This document shows, piece by piece, positions 1-7,358 of a stretch of DNA of 22,536 bases; the stretch's first letter is position 1; every line of letters starts with the position of its first letter. This DNA is from Abiotrophia defectiva_A. GTDB lineage: Bacteria; Bacillota; Bacilli; Lactobacillales; Aerococcaceae. The DNA lies in the NCBI GenBank assembly GCA_963546405.1, contig CAUUNL010000029.1:1-22536 (forward strand). Reading direction: 5' to 3'. The notes under the pieces are model-generated. The model was not told where the DNA came from and made no database searches. It worked only from the letters and a program-made list of their open reading frames with translations. A program made the translations under genes and the position numbers.

Positions 1-27
1 TCTTGTCTTGTAAATGAGGTGATAAGA

Positions 28-1206
28 ATGAAAATTGCGTGGTTCTGTATACCAGCTCAAGGCCATACCAATCCAACTCTAGGTTTGGTGCGCTATGTGG
101 TGGAGGCCGGGCACCAGGTAACTTATTTTTCCTTTGAGCGCTTCAGACAAGCCATTCAGGCGACAGGTGCTCAATTTGTGGCTTGCGATGACTATGGGGA
201 TTTCGACTTGGGGCTAGATGAGCGTGAGAGCTCAGACCGCTCGGGTAAGGACTTGGCTTTTGCCACACATTTGTTAGTCCAATCTACCTTGGCGCTTGAA
301 GGGCCAGCTCTCGAGGCCTTGAAAGAACTCCAACCGGATCTAGTTGTGGGGGACTCGATGGCAACCTGGGCCAAGCTCTTGGCTAAGAAATTGGGTCTAC
401 CTTATGTTTGCTCCAACACGACCTTTGCCTTCAATAAGGAGTCCTCATGTTATATGAGGCAGAGTATCTGGGCCTTATTGAAATTGCTCTGGTCCATGCC
501 AAGTATTAATCGCGAGCTCAATCGCTTGCGGGAGCGAGGCTATGAAATTGGTAGTGTCCTAGACCTCATTCAAAATGATGAGGCTACCCCTACCATGGTC
601 TATACTTCCCCTTACTTTCAACCATGTTGGGATAGTTTTGGCTCCAACTATCGCTTTATTGGACCATCAATTCGACCGGTTGAAAAACCTTATCCTAAGA
701 CACGAGCCAAGACCATCTACGTGTCTTTGGGGACAGTCGTTCATAATGAGGACTTCTATCGAGCCGTAATAGAGGCCTTCAGGGATTTGCCGGACTATCA
801 AGTCATCATAGCTTTAGGCCAGAGTGAGCTTAGTGACTGGCAAGGCTTGCCTGACCACATCGAAATTCACGATCGAGTAGACCAAATGGCGGTATTGGCC
901 ATTGCGGACGTCTTTATGACCCATTGTGGTATGAATTCTGCCTCAGAAGGACTCTATCATCAGGTACCCCTTATTCTCTGCCCCCAAACGCCTGAACAAG
1001 GAGCCGTAGCCAAACGGACTGCTGAACTGGGAGCCGGTTACTGGCTCAAGCTCATGACACCAGCCACCATTCGGCATGCCGTCCTAACCGTTTTGGAAGA
1101 GCCTCATTATCGTGATGCAGCGGGACGTGTGGCCAAGAGCTTTAAGGCCAGTGGCGGTTATCAAGAAGCCATTACCTTTATGGAGCAAGTGGCCCAAAAA
1201 ACTTAA
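28..1206 (+). CDS. family 1 (MGT/YjiC-like) glycosyltransferase
   Basis: This is probably a cytoplasmic GT-B enzyme that moves a sugar from a nucleotide-sugar to a small or lipid acceptor; the acceptor cannot be told from sequence. The N-terminus (MKIAWFCIPAQGHTNPTLG) is the acceptor-domain Rossmann start with the GHTNP motif of the macrolide-glycosyltransferase group. The C-terminal nucleotide-sugar site HCGMNSASEGLYHQVPLI begins near residue 299 and is followed by PQTPEQGAVAKR. The 392-aa length is normal for the family. I start at ATG 28 rather than the in-frame GTG at 19, because the GTG is itself part of the SD-like GAGGTGAT at 16-23, which sits about 5 nt from the ATG. The gene is followed at once by its own terminator, so it ends its transcription unit. 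What lies upstream is outside the window. The family is certain; the substrate is unknown. Confidence 0.88.
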   Translation: MKIAWFCIPAQGHTNPTLGLVRYVVEAGHQVTYFSFERFRQAIQATGAQFVACDDYGDFDLGLDERESSDRSGKDLAFATHLLVQSTLALEGPALEALKELQPDLVVGDSMATWAKLLAKKLGLPYVCSNTTFAFNKESSCYMRQSIWALLKLLWSMPSINRELNRLRERGYEIGSVLDLIQNDEATPTMVYTSPYFQPCWDSFGSNYRFIGPSIRPVEKPYPKTRAKTIYVSLGTVVHNEDFYRAVIEAFRDLPDYQVIIALGQSELSDWQGLPDHIEIHDRVDQMAVLAIADVFMTHCGMNSASEGLYHQVPLILCPQTPEQGAVAKRTAELGAGYWLKLMTPATIRHAVLTVLEEPHYRDAAGRVAKSFKASGGYQEAITFMEQVAQKT

Positions 1207-1211
1207 GTATT

Positions 1212-1247
1212 AGATGCTCTACTGGATGAGTAGAGCATCTTTTTTTG
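1212..1247 (+). terminator. Rho-independent terminator after the GT1 gene
   Basis: An 11-bp perfect stem (agatgctctac / gtagagcatct, 1212-1222 and 1230-1240) has a 7-nt loop and is followed by a run of T. It begins six bases after the stop codon. Confidence 0.93.
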
Positions 1248-1331
1248 ATAGTTTAACTAGATAAAAAGCCGAACGTTTAAGGCCTCCGCTATTAAGACCG
1301 GCAAACAGGGCTAGTAGCAGACTGGCGACTA

Positions 1332-1340
1332 TGATAGAAT
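1332..1340 (+). promoter_or_regulatory. candidate extended -10 promoter for potD
   Basis: TGATAGAAT matches an extended -10 (TG-n-TAGAAT) about 40 bp upstream of the potD GTG. There is no convincing -35 at 17 bp, as can be the case for extended -10 promoters. It lies downstream of the terminator of the previous gene, where a new promoter is needed. Confidence 0.4.
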
Positions 1341-1381
1341 GAAAGAAGTGAATGAATCCGGTTTAGAAAGGGGGACGCGCA

Positions 1382-2464
1382 GTGCGGCGTTTGGTACAAG
1401 GATTAGTAATTTTGGTTGGGGTAATGGCTGCCCTATGGGGGATACGCCATCATTTGGAGCAGTCCCTTCAAACAACCGCCCAAGGGGTGGAACGTCAGCC
1501 CCTCTATATCTTTAACTGGGGGGATTATATAGACCCTGAACTGATTACTGCCTTTGAAGAAGAGACCAATTATCGGGTTATCTACGAGACCTTTGATTCC
1601 AATGACGCTATGGAAGCCAAGCTTAAGCAAGGCGGAACACCCTATGATTTAGTCTTTCCTAGCGAGTCCATTGTTGCGCGTCTTAAAAATCAGAACTTAC
1701 TCAAACCGCTAGATTATAGCCGCTTAGAAGGTACAGAGCATCTGACGCCTTGGCTGCTCAACCATGCTTTTGATCCAGGTAACCAGTATAGCTTGCCTTA
1801 TTTCTGGGGGACCTTTGGGATTATGGTGAATACAGAGCAAGTTGACCCAGCCACTATTGAGAATTGGTCGGATTTATGGAAACCAGAATTCAAGAATTCT
1901 ATCCTAGTCCTAGATGGCCATCGCGAGACTCTGGGGATGGCCTTGCAGGCGCGTGGCTATTCGCTTAACAGCCAAGATCCGGGGGAGTTAGCCATTGCCG
2001 GCACCTACCTCAAGGCACTGGCTCCTAATGTTCGGGCTGTCTTAACTGATGAAATCAAACCACTCATGCGCTTAGGCGAAGCGCCGATTGGCATGGGTTA
2101 TTCCGGGGATGCGGCCAGCGTCATAGCCGACAATCCTAATATTGTCTATATCGTACCAAAAGACGGCTCGGCTGTATGGACAGATAATTTCGCTATTCCT
2201 AGCACCAGTAAAAATGAAGCCGGCGCCTATGCCTTCATTAATTTCATGCTACGACCAGAAAATGCCGCTAAAAACGCAGAGTATGTAGGTTACGCCACCC
2301 CAAATGAGTCAGCCAAGGCCTTATTGCCTCAAGAGACGCTGGACAACCCGGCCTTCAATCCGCCTGCTGAAATCTTGCAACAACTGGAACACTATGAGTT
2401 CCTGCCAGCGGATATCATTAAGGAATTTAACGAACAATTCTTAGGCTTCAAGATGGCCTTATAG
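1382..2464 (+). CDS. potD: spermidine/putrescine ABC transporter substrate-binding protein
   Basis: This is the extracytoplasmic polyamine-binding component of a PotABCD-type importer. The N-terminus is a hydrophobic signal-anchor (about residues 4-20, RLVQGLVILVGVMAALW) without a lipobox cysteine, the arrangement I also recall for streptococcal PotD. The mature domain starts with the family hallmark LYIFNWGDYIDPEL (residues 41-54), then YETFDSNDAMEAKLKQGG and YDLVFPSE. Later blocks include GMGYSGDAA and the C-terminal FNFMLRPENA-like segment. The 360-aa length is typical. The GTG start is supported by the SD AAAGGGGG about 7 nt upstream. The permease and ATPase genes potABC are not next to it: a terminated glycosyltransferase lies upstream and an amidohydrolase downstream. 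The stop codon runs into the SD of that amidohydrolase, so the two are co-transcribed. Confidence 0.9.
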   Translation: MRRLVQGLVILVGVMAALWGIRHHLEQSLQTTAQGVERQPLYIFNWGDYIDPELITAFEEETNYRVIYETFDSNDAMEAKLKQGGTPYDLVFPSESIVARLKNQNLLKPLDYSRLEGTEHLTPWLLNHAFDPGNQYSLPYFWGTFGIMVNTEQVDPATIENWSDLWKPEFKNSILVLDGHRETLGMALQARGYSLNSQDPGELAIAGTYLKALAPNVRAVLTDEIKPLMRLGEAPIGMGYSGDAASVIADNPNIVYIVPKDGSAVWTDNFAIPSTSKNEAGAYAFINFMLRPENAAKNAEYVGYATPNESAKALLPQETLDNPAFNPPAEILQQLEHYEFLPADIIKEFNEQFLGFKMAL

Positions 2465-2473
2465 GAGGAAATC

Positions 2474-4096
2474 ATGCACTATCTATTGAAGACACAGGCC
2501 CTCTATAACCCGACTAAGGGAACCATCGGGCCAGCCCTTGTGGAAATTCGCGACCATCGAATTGCGGCTGTCTATGAGCCGAATAATCAAGAAGCAATGG
2601 GAGGCCAAGCTAATCTTGAGGCTCTAGTGCCAGAATCACTCAAGCACTTGCCGCTCAAGGACCTAGGTCAGCAAATGTTGTTGCCTGGCTTTATTGATGC
2701 GCATGTCCACTTCTATCCTTCTAGCTTGATTCAAGCGGGGATTTTGGGGCAAGTAGGGGGTGCGACTCCTGAAATAGTCGCACGGCAAGCCCAGGAGCTA
2801 CCTATACGTCAGGGTTGGCGCTTAGGCATTGGTTGGTATGCTAGCGAGTTTCAACCGGCTCAGCAGCCCCATCGTCGTACGCTTGATCGTTACTGTTCGG
2901 AGCCAACCATGCTCTTGTCAGGGGACGCTCACTCTATTTGGCTCAATACCGCAGCCTTGGAGGCCTTGGACTTGAACCCTGATAATGTTGTGACCCTGTC
3001 AGGCCAGGCTCTAGTTGATGAGACAGATGGCCAATTGACGGGCACCTTCCTAGAAGCTGCTGCAGTCTACTATCAGACGGAGGTATTCCGACGCTTCCAT
3101 GAAGAAGCAGTTCTAGCTATGCAAGATTTTAGTCGTCACCTTCATGCTATGGGGGTAACAGCGGTAGGGGATGTTGCCATTACAGGTGAGAGTCCTGATG
3201 ATATGGTCTATCCGGAACTCTATGAACGCGCTCTGGCTCAGGTTCCTCTGCGTCTCAGCTTCTTTCCAGCTATGCGGGCCAATCGCGAGCCCCTGCGTCA
3301 ACTCTATCAGCGCTATCGTGGCCCTTGGCTACAAATGGGCGGGGTTAAGCAATTCTTTGATGGCGTGACTTCTTCTCATACGGCCTATCTCAAGTCAGAG
3401 TATCCCGAGCCCTATTATCCGGGAGATGTGGGTGGACCCCTAATCCCGATTGAAACCCAGCATGACTTTATCCTAGCAGCCAGCCAAGAAGATTGGCCGA
3501 TGCGGATTCATGCCATTGGTGACCGGGCTATTGAGTTAACCTTGACCTACTACAAAGAAGCCCTAAGCAAATTCCCCCTCAGTCTGGGCAAATTCCATAC
3601 TATTGAGCACCTAGAAGTAATGGATTGGGCTGATTTAGACCTAGTGGCCCAAGAGCAGCTAGTAGTTTCTGTTCAACCAAGCCACCTGATGGTGGGCTAT
3701 GATAGCTTGAATGAAGAAGTAGGGCCTGAACGTGCTCAGCACATGTTTCCTTTTAAGGAATTCCTGAAGCAAGGTGCAACTCTAGCCTTTGGAACTGATA
3801 CGCCCGTGGTGGTCAATGTAACACCACTGGAGAGTTTACATTACGCAGTCCACCGCCAGACTTGGGATGGGCTACCAGCACAAGGCTTGATGCCAGAACA
3901 ACGCTTGACCCTAGAGGAGTCTCTCTATGCCCATACACTTGGGGCCGCTAAGGCCTTAAGTCGAACTGATATTGGCGGTGTGGAAGCTGGAATGTGGGCA
4001 GACTTAGTTGTCCTGTCTCATGATTTGCGAAGTGTCAAGGACTGTCGACAAGTCAAAGTGACGGCTACCTATTTGGCCGGTCAGCAAGTTTATTAA
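2474..4096 (+). CDS. YtcJ-like metal-dependent amidohydrolase
   Basis: This is a member of the amidohydrolase_3 (YtcJ/AepA-like) branch of the amidohydrolase superfamily, probably a cytosolic hydrolase of an amide or N-substituted compound. There is a small N-terminal beta part, then the first metal motif GFIDAHVHF (HxH at residues 77-79). Further candidate metal ligands are H346 in RIHAIGDRAI, H379 in TIEHLEVM and D442 in FGTDTPVV. The C-terminal segment GAAKALS...GGVEAGMWADLVVLS is the usual composite-sandwich end. At 540 aa it is full length. ATG 2474 follows GGAGGAA closely, 9 nt after potD, so both are probably one mRNA. The pairing suggests a link between polyamine (or other amine) uptake and amide hydrolysis, but that is inference. 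No signal peptide is seen. Confidence 0.85.
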   Translation: MHYLLKTQALYNPTKGTIGPALVEIRDHRIAAVYEPNNQEAMGGQANLEALVPESLKHLPLKDLGQQMLLPGFIDAHVHFYPSSLIQAGILGQVGGATPEIVARQAQELPIRQGWRLGIGWYASEFQPAQQPHRRTLDRYCSEPTMLLSGDAHSIWLNTAALEALDLNPDNVVTLSGQALVDETDGQLTGTFLEAAAVYYQTEVFRRFHEEAVLAMQDFSRHLHAMGVTAVGDVAITGESPDDMVYPELYERALAQVPLRLSFFPAMRANREPLRQLYQRYRGPWLQMGGVKQFFDGVTSSHTAYLKSEYPEPYYPGDVGGPLIPIETQHDFILAASQEDWPMRIHAIGDRAIELTLTYYKEALSKFPLSLGKFHTIEHLEVMDWADLDLVAQEQLVVSVQPSHLMVGYDSLNEEVGPERAQHMFPFKEFLKQGATLAFGTDTPVVVNVTPLESLHYAVHRQTWDGLPAQGLMPEQRLTLEESLYAHTLGAAKALSRTDIGGVEAGMWADLVVLSHDLRSVKDCRQVKVTATYLAGQQVY

Positions 4097-4104
4097 GATT
4101 ATAG

Positions 4105-4135
4105 AAACTGAGACCTGATTGGGTCTCAGTTTTGC
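4105..4135 (+). terminator. terminator after the amidohydrolase
   Basis: A perfect 11-bp stem (aaactgagacc / ggtctcagttt, 4105-4115 and 4122-4132) has a 6-nt loop and is followed by a T-rich stretch (tttgctttt). Confidence 0.88.
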
Positions 4136-4221
4136 TTTTAAGAATGGCTTGGCAAAGGGCTTTTGGTGGAACCAGTTCTGCATATTGTAGGTAAAAAGAT
4201 GGATTTGTAAAGGAAATACCC

Positions 4222-4250
4222 TTGAATTTAGGTAGCGCATACATTATAAT
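4222..4250 (+). promoter_or_regulatory. sigma-A promoter of the PTS-aldolase operon
   Basis: TTGAAT (4222-4227), a 17-bp spacer and a perfect TATAAT (4245-4250). It lies directly upstream of the RAT/terminator switch, with transcription predicted to start near 4257. Confidence 0.85.
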
Positions 4251-4260
4251 GTAGGTAATA

Positions 4261-4291
4261 AGTGGTGTAACTATTAGATTAGGCATAACTT
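4261..4291 (+). promoter_or_regulatory. ribonucleic antiterminator (RAT) for the BglG/LicT-type regulator
   Basis: The leader reads GGTGTAACTA, a short loop and TAGGCATAACT. This resembles the family consensus GGATTGTTACTG...CAGGCAAAACC: a short stem with conserved asymmetric internal loops (TGTAA facing GCATAA). Its 3' half overlaps the 5' arm of the terminator at 4281-4315, so the two folds exclude each other, as in the bgl, sac and lic leaders. The match was made by eye. Confidence 0.75.
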
Positions 4292-4323
4292 TCCCATATA
4301 GGGAGAGTTGTGCCTATTTTTTG
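4280..4323 (+). terminator. leader attenuator terminator upstream of the antiterminator gene
   Basis: A 15-bp stem (aggcataactttccc 4281-4295 with gggagagttgtgcct 4301-4315, including two G-U pairs) has a 5-nt loop atata and is followed by a T run (4317-4322). It stands between a consensus promoter and the first gene, so it must be read through for the operon to be expressed. Confidence 0.9.
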
Positions 4324-4342
4324 TCGAAAGGGGAGGTGCGCA

Positions 4343-5191
4343 GTGAAAGTCATTCAATCACTCAACCAGAATGCTGTCTTAGTCGCCAGAGATGATGGGG
4401 CGGAATTGGTAGCATTAGGGAGAGGTGTAGGATTTGGCAAGAAAAAAGGGGACACCATTGACCCAACTGCTGTGACCAGGGTCTTTAGTTTAGCGTCTAG
4501 TTACCGTCAGGAACAGTTGCTAGGCTTAATTAAGGAACTGGAACCATGGGTGTTCGAACTAGCTCAAGACATTACCATCATCGCCGAGGCCTGTTTGAAG
4601 AAATCCTTGATGGATACCTTCATTTTCACTATTGCTAAACATTTGCATGCCTTGGACCGGGAGCCTATTGAAGGGGGCGATTACGACCCTTTCCAGTATC
4701 AGCTCCATTATCTTTATCCGGATGAGTATCAGGCGGCGGCCGAGGCCATTGTCCAGGTCAATGCCAAGTATCAACTTCGACTGGCCCAGGAAGAGGTTTC
4801 CTTCCTGACCTTGCATCTGGTCAATGGCCAGATTGATCAGGCTGGCTTCCATAATGTAGTAGAATTGAGCGAAATCCTTAATCGTTTGATTCAAGTGATT
4901 GAGACTCAGACGGGAGAGCCTCTTGATAAGGAGTCACCCGACTATGGGCGCTTCGTGGTTCATATCCGCTACTTCCTGATTAGAACTCTAAGCCATCAGA
5001 CAGGCCAAGAGGCCGTCTCACCAGAAAAAATCGAGACTGTCTTAGAGACGACTGCAGGCGTCTTTCCCCGGGAATGGGACCTAGTGAAGGTCTTGAAGGA
5101 GACCCTGCAAGAGGAGTTCAATCTAAGCTTTGGCCAGGATGAAGATTTTTATCTCTTATTGCACCTTGTACGTATTCTAGGAAGGAAGTGA
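4343..5191 (+). CDS. BglG/LicT-family transcription antiterminator (CAT-PRD1-PRD2)
   Basis: This is an RNA-binding antiterminator that would bind the RAT in its own leader and let RNA polymerase pass the leader terminator. PTS phosphorylation of its PRD histidines sets its activity. Residues 1-56 form the CAT domain (MKVIQSLNQNAVLV...GRGVGFGKKKGD). PRD1 and PRD2 follow, with histidines at 100, 158, 207 and 274, near the four regulatory histidines of LicT and BglG (about 100, 159, 207, 269). The 282-aa length is typical. The GTG start at 4343 is chosen because it follows AAAGGGGAGG and gives the standard CAT N-terminus; a longer reading would start inside the terminator hairpin. It is the first gene of the PTS operon, so it very likely regulates itself and the four genes downstream. 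Confidence 0.92.
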   Translation: MKVIQSLNQNAVLVARDDGAELVALGRGVGFGKKKGDTIDPTAVTRVFSLASSYRQEQLLGLIKELEPWVFELAQDITIIAEACLKKSLMDTFIFTIAKHLHALDREPIEGGDYDPFQYQLHYLYPDEYQAAAEAIVQVNAKYQLRLAQEEVSFLTLHLVNGQIDQAGFHNVVELSEILNRLIQVIETQTGEPLDKESPDYGRFVVHIRYFLIRTLSHQTGQEAVSPEKIETVLETTAGVFPREWDLVKVLKETLQEEFNLSFGQDEDFYLLLHLVRILGRK

Positions 5192-5196
5192 CCCGA

Positions 5197-5658
5197 ATGG
5201 GGGTTGTAGCAAGTTTAATTCAGTCGGAATTGATTGATTTGGCGTGTGAGGAGACAGACCAAGCCCTCTTCTTCGCCCACCAGGCTGCCAAGTTGCAAGA
5301 CTTGGGTTATGTGGCCGATAGCTTCGGTCAGGCTTTGGCGGAGCGGGAGTCAGAGTTCCCGACAGGATTGGCCTTGGAACATGTGACAGTGGCTATTCCC
5401 CATACCTATGTTGAACATGTCAAACGTCCCTTTATCGCCTTTTACCGCCTGGTAGATCCGGTAATGCCTTTTATCCAGATGGGGACTGATGATGTGGTAG
5501 TTTATCCGCGTTATATCATGATTTTGGGCATAAAAGAAGCCAAGGCTCAGGTGGATCTCCTAGCAGAGCTCATGGCACTTTTGAGCCAGGAGAACTTGGT
5601 AGCCAAGCTAGAAGCTGCCCAGTCGCCAGAAGCGATTGTAGACTTATTAAGCCATTAG
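5197..5658 (+). CDS. PTS EIIA component (fructose/mannitol/galactitol EIIA type)
   Basis: This cytosolic phosphocarrier takes phosphate from HPr and passes it to the EIIB encoded next door. The phosphorylation site is the histidine of VAIPHTYVEHV (H69 from this start), the usual IPH motif of the PTS_EIIA_2 fold. With 153 aa it is a single-domain EIIA. I prefer ATG 5197 because AAGGAAGTGA at 5182-5191 is almost the full anti-SD complement and lies 5 nt upstream. The alternative GTG at 5188 overlaps the antiterminator stop codon. Either way the two genes are translationally tight. The second half is alpha-helical with LLAELMALLSQENLVAKLEAA, as in GatA-type proteins. Substrate specificity cannot be read from EIIA. 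Confidence 0.88.
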   Translation: MGVVASLIQSELIDLACEETDQALFFAHQAAKLQDLGYVADSFGQALAERESEFPTGLALEHVTVAIPHTYVEHVKRPFIAFYRLVDPVMPFIQMGTDDVVVYPRYIMILGIKEAKAQVDLLAELMALLSQENLVAKLEAAQSPEAIVDLLSH

Positions 5659-5673
5659 AAAGGATGATTGATT

Positions 5674-5952
5674 ATGAAAAAGATTATTGTTGCCTGTGGA
5701 TCTGGTGTTGCGACCTCTCAAACAGTAGCGTCCAAATTAGATAAGCTGCTCAAAGGCAAGGGCGTGCCTGCTCAAGTCGAAGCAGTAGATATTAAATCAC
5801 TCAAACATCACATCAAAGATGCGGATGCCTATGTCTCCATCGTTAAAACTAAGGATCAAATCGATATCCCAACCTTTAACGGCATTGCCTTCCTGACAGG
5901 TATGGGGCAAGATGCTGAGTTACAAAAGATTATTGATTTCTTGAAGGCCTAG
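5674..5952 (+). CDS. PTS EIIB component, galactitol (GatB) type
   Basis: This small cytosolic phosphotransfer protein receives phosphate from EIIA on its N-terminal cysteine and gives it to the sugar during transport through EIIC. The P-loop-like site is KKIIVACGSGVATSQ with active Cys8, typical of the lactose/cellobiose/galactitol EIIB superfamily and closest in pattern to GatB. At 92 aa it is a normal free-standing EIIB. ATG 5674 is chosen over the in-frame TTG at 5668: the SD AAAGGATG at about 5659-5666 has correct spacing to the ATG, and the ATG begins directly at the first beta strand (MKKIIVACG). It lies 15 nt after EIIA and 50 nt before EIIC. Confidence 0.9.
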   Translation: MKKIIVACGSGVATSQTVASKLDKLLKGKGVPAQVEAVDIKSLKHHIKDADAYVSIVKTKDQIDIPTFNGIAFLTGMGQDAELQKIIDFLKA

Positions 5953-6002
5953 GATTTATCTTCCTAGCAACGACGACCGTGTGAATCAAGGAGGAATGAC
6001 AC

Positions 6003-7355
6003 ATGGATATCTTACAAACAGTTGTCAATTATGTCTTAAATGATTTGGGAGCAGCCGTTTTTGTTCCCCTCTTAATGTTGATTATCGGGCTTCTCATGAA
6101 GATGAAATTCTCCGAAGCTTTCCATTCAGCGCTGACCTTAGGGGTAGCCTTCTCCGGGATGGGTCTATTGATTGGTTACATGATGACCTCCATGGGGGAT
6201 GCAGCTGCCTCTATGGCTACGAGAACAGGTTTCTCCTTGCCAGCTGTCGACGGGGGCTGGCCTGGTATGGCAGCCATCTCTTGGGCTTGGCCATATGCCT
6301 TTCTCATGTTCCCTCTGACCATTGGGGTCAACATTGTCATGCTGATGCTCAAACAAACCAAGACCGTCAACGTGGACATGTGGAATGTCTGGGGTAAAAT
6401 CTTTACCGCCGTTATGGTTTCTTACATTACCGGCAATGTCATCATGGGCTTTGTCGCCGCCACTATTCAAATTATTTTCGAGCTCAAAGCAGGCGATATG
6501 TACGGACCTGAAGTGGAACGTTTGACCGGGATTCCAGGGGTAACCGTGCCGCACTTTATTGTTTTAATCTCCGTTATTCTCTATCCAATTGATGAGTTGC
6601 TGAAAAAGATTCCTTTCTTCAACAAGCCAATGGACGCTGATGCTCTTAAGGAAAAAATCGGGATTTTTGGCGAAAACTCCGTTATGGGGGCCATTATTGG
6701 TTTCGTCTTGGGCTTGGCAGCCGGTTATGGCTTATCCGGTTCCCTCAAGTTAGCAGTCCAGGCAGCGACCGCTATGACCCTCTTCCCAATGATTTCTAAG
6801 CTCTTCTCTCAAGCCCTATCGCCTGTATCTGAAGCCATCTCTGAATTTATGCGGACGAAGTTTAGCGACCGTGAAGTCTTCATCGGTTTGGACTGGCCTA
6901 TCTTGGCAGGGCGTAACGAACTATGGGTAGCCGTGATTATTACCATCCCAGTGCTCTTGATTATGTCTGTTATCTTACCTGGTAACATCGTCTTACCATT
7001 TGCAGGGATTATCAACTTGTCCTTCGTCGTAGGGGCCTTGCTCTTAACCAACGGGAACTTGGCGCGGATGATCTTCCATGGGGTAGTGTCTGCACCGCTC
7101 TTCCTCTATGGGGCAACTTTCTTCGCTACTTATATTACCCGTTTGGCTAATGAAACAGGGGCTGCGGTAGTAGAAGCTGGCAAGCTCTTGTCCTGGTCAA
7201 CCTTTGAAGGTCCGGACTTTCGTTATCTTCTATCTACTGGTTTGTCTGGCAATATTGTCAGCATCCTACTCTTCGTCTTATGGGCTGGCCTCTTCTATGT
7301 GCTCTATCGTGCACGTATGGCCTACAACAAAAAAATGGAAGAGGCAGGTGAATAG
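6003..7355 (+). CDS. PTS EIIC permease, galactitol (GatC) family
   Basis: This polytopic membrane subunit binds and translocates the substrate while EIIB phosphorylates it. Of 450 aa, most is hydrophobic, with about ten or more predicted membrane spans. The N-terminal block (DILQTVVNYVLNDLGAAVFVPLLM) and GVNIVMLMLKQTKTVNVDMWNVW are typical of the GatC/SgcC family. ATG 6003 follows AAGGAGGAA at a good distance. The family carries galactitol, but related members carry pentitols, ketoses and other sugars, so the name does not settle the substrate. The downstream aldolase argues for a substrate whose phosphorylated form is a ketose 1-phosphate. Only three bases separate it from the aldolase. Confidence 0.9.
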   Translation: MDILQTVVNYVLNDLGAAVFVPLLMLIIGLLMKMKFSEAFHSALTLGVAFSGMGLLIGYMMTSMGDAAASMATRTGFSLPAVDGGWPGMAAISWAWPYAFLMFPLTIGVNIVMLMLKQTKTVNVDMWNVWGKIFTAVMVSYITGNVIMGFVAATIQIIFELKAGDMYGPEVERLTGIPGVTVPHFIVLISVILYPIDELLKKIPFFNKPMDADALKEKIGIFGENSVMGAIIGFVLGLAAGYGLSGSLKLAVQAATAMTLFPMISKLFSQALSPVSEAISEFMRTKFSDREVFIGLDWPILAGRNELWVAVIITIPVLLIMSVILPGNIVLPFAGIINLSFVVGALLLTNGNLARMIFHGVVSAPLFLYGATFFATYITRLANETGAAVVEAGKLLSWSTFEGPDFRYLLSTGLSGNIVSILLFVLWAGLFYVLYRARMAYNKKMEEAGE

Positions 7356-7358
7356 AAC

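Noticed and set aside
4152..4165. cre-like sequence gcaaagggcttttg upstream of the PTS promoter
   Set aside because: It matches only about 9 of 14 positions, lacks the central CG and is about 80 bp upstream of the -10 box.
4004..4286. Minus-strand open frames over the amidohydrolase 3' end and the PTS promoter
   Set aside because: They run through a terminator and a consensus promoter, have no clear SD and show no family features.
4310..4342. Eleven-residue N-terminal extension of the antiterminator from GTG 4310
   Set aside because: This start lies in the terminator stem and has no SD; GTG 4343 gives the standard CAT N-terminus.
6165..6554. 129-codon minus-strand open frame inside the EIIC gene
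   Set aside because: Its composition is that of an antisense shadow of a membrane protein gene, and there is no promoter or SD.
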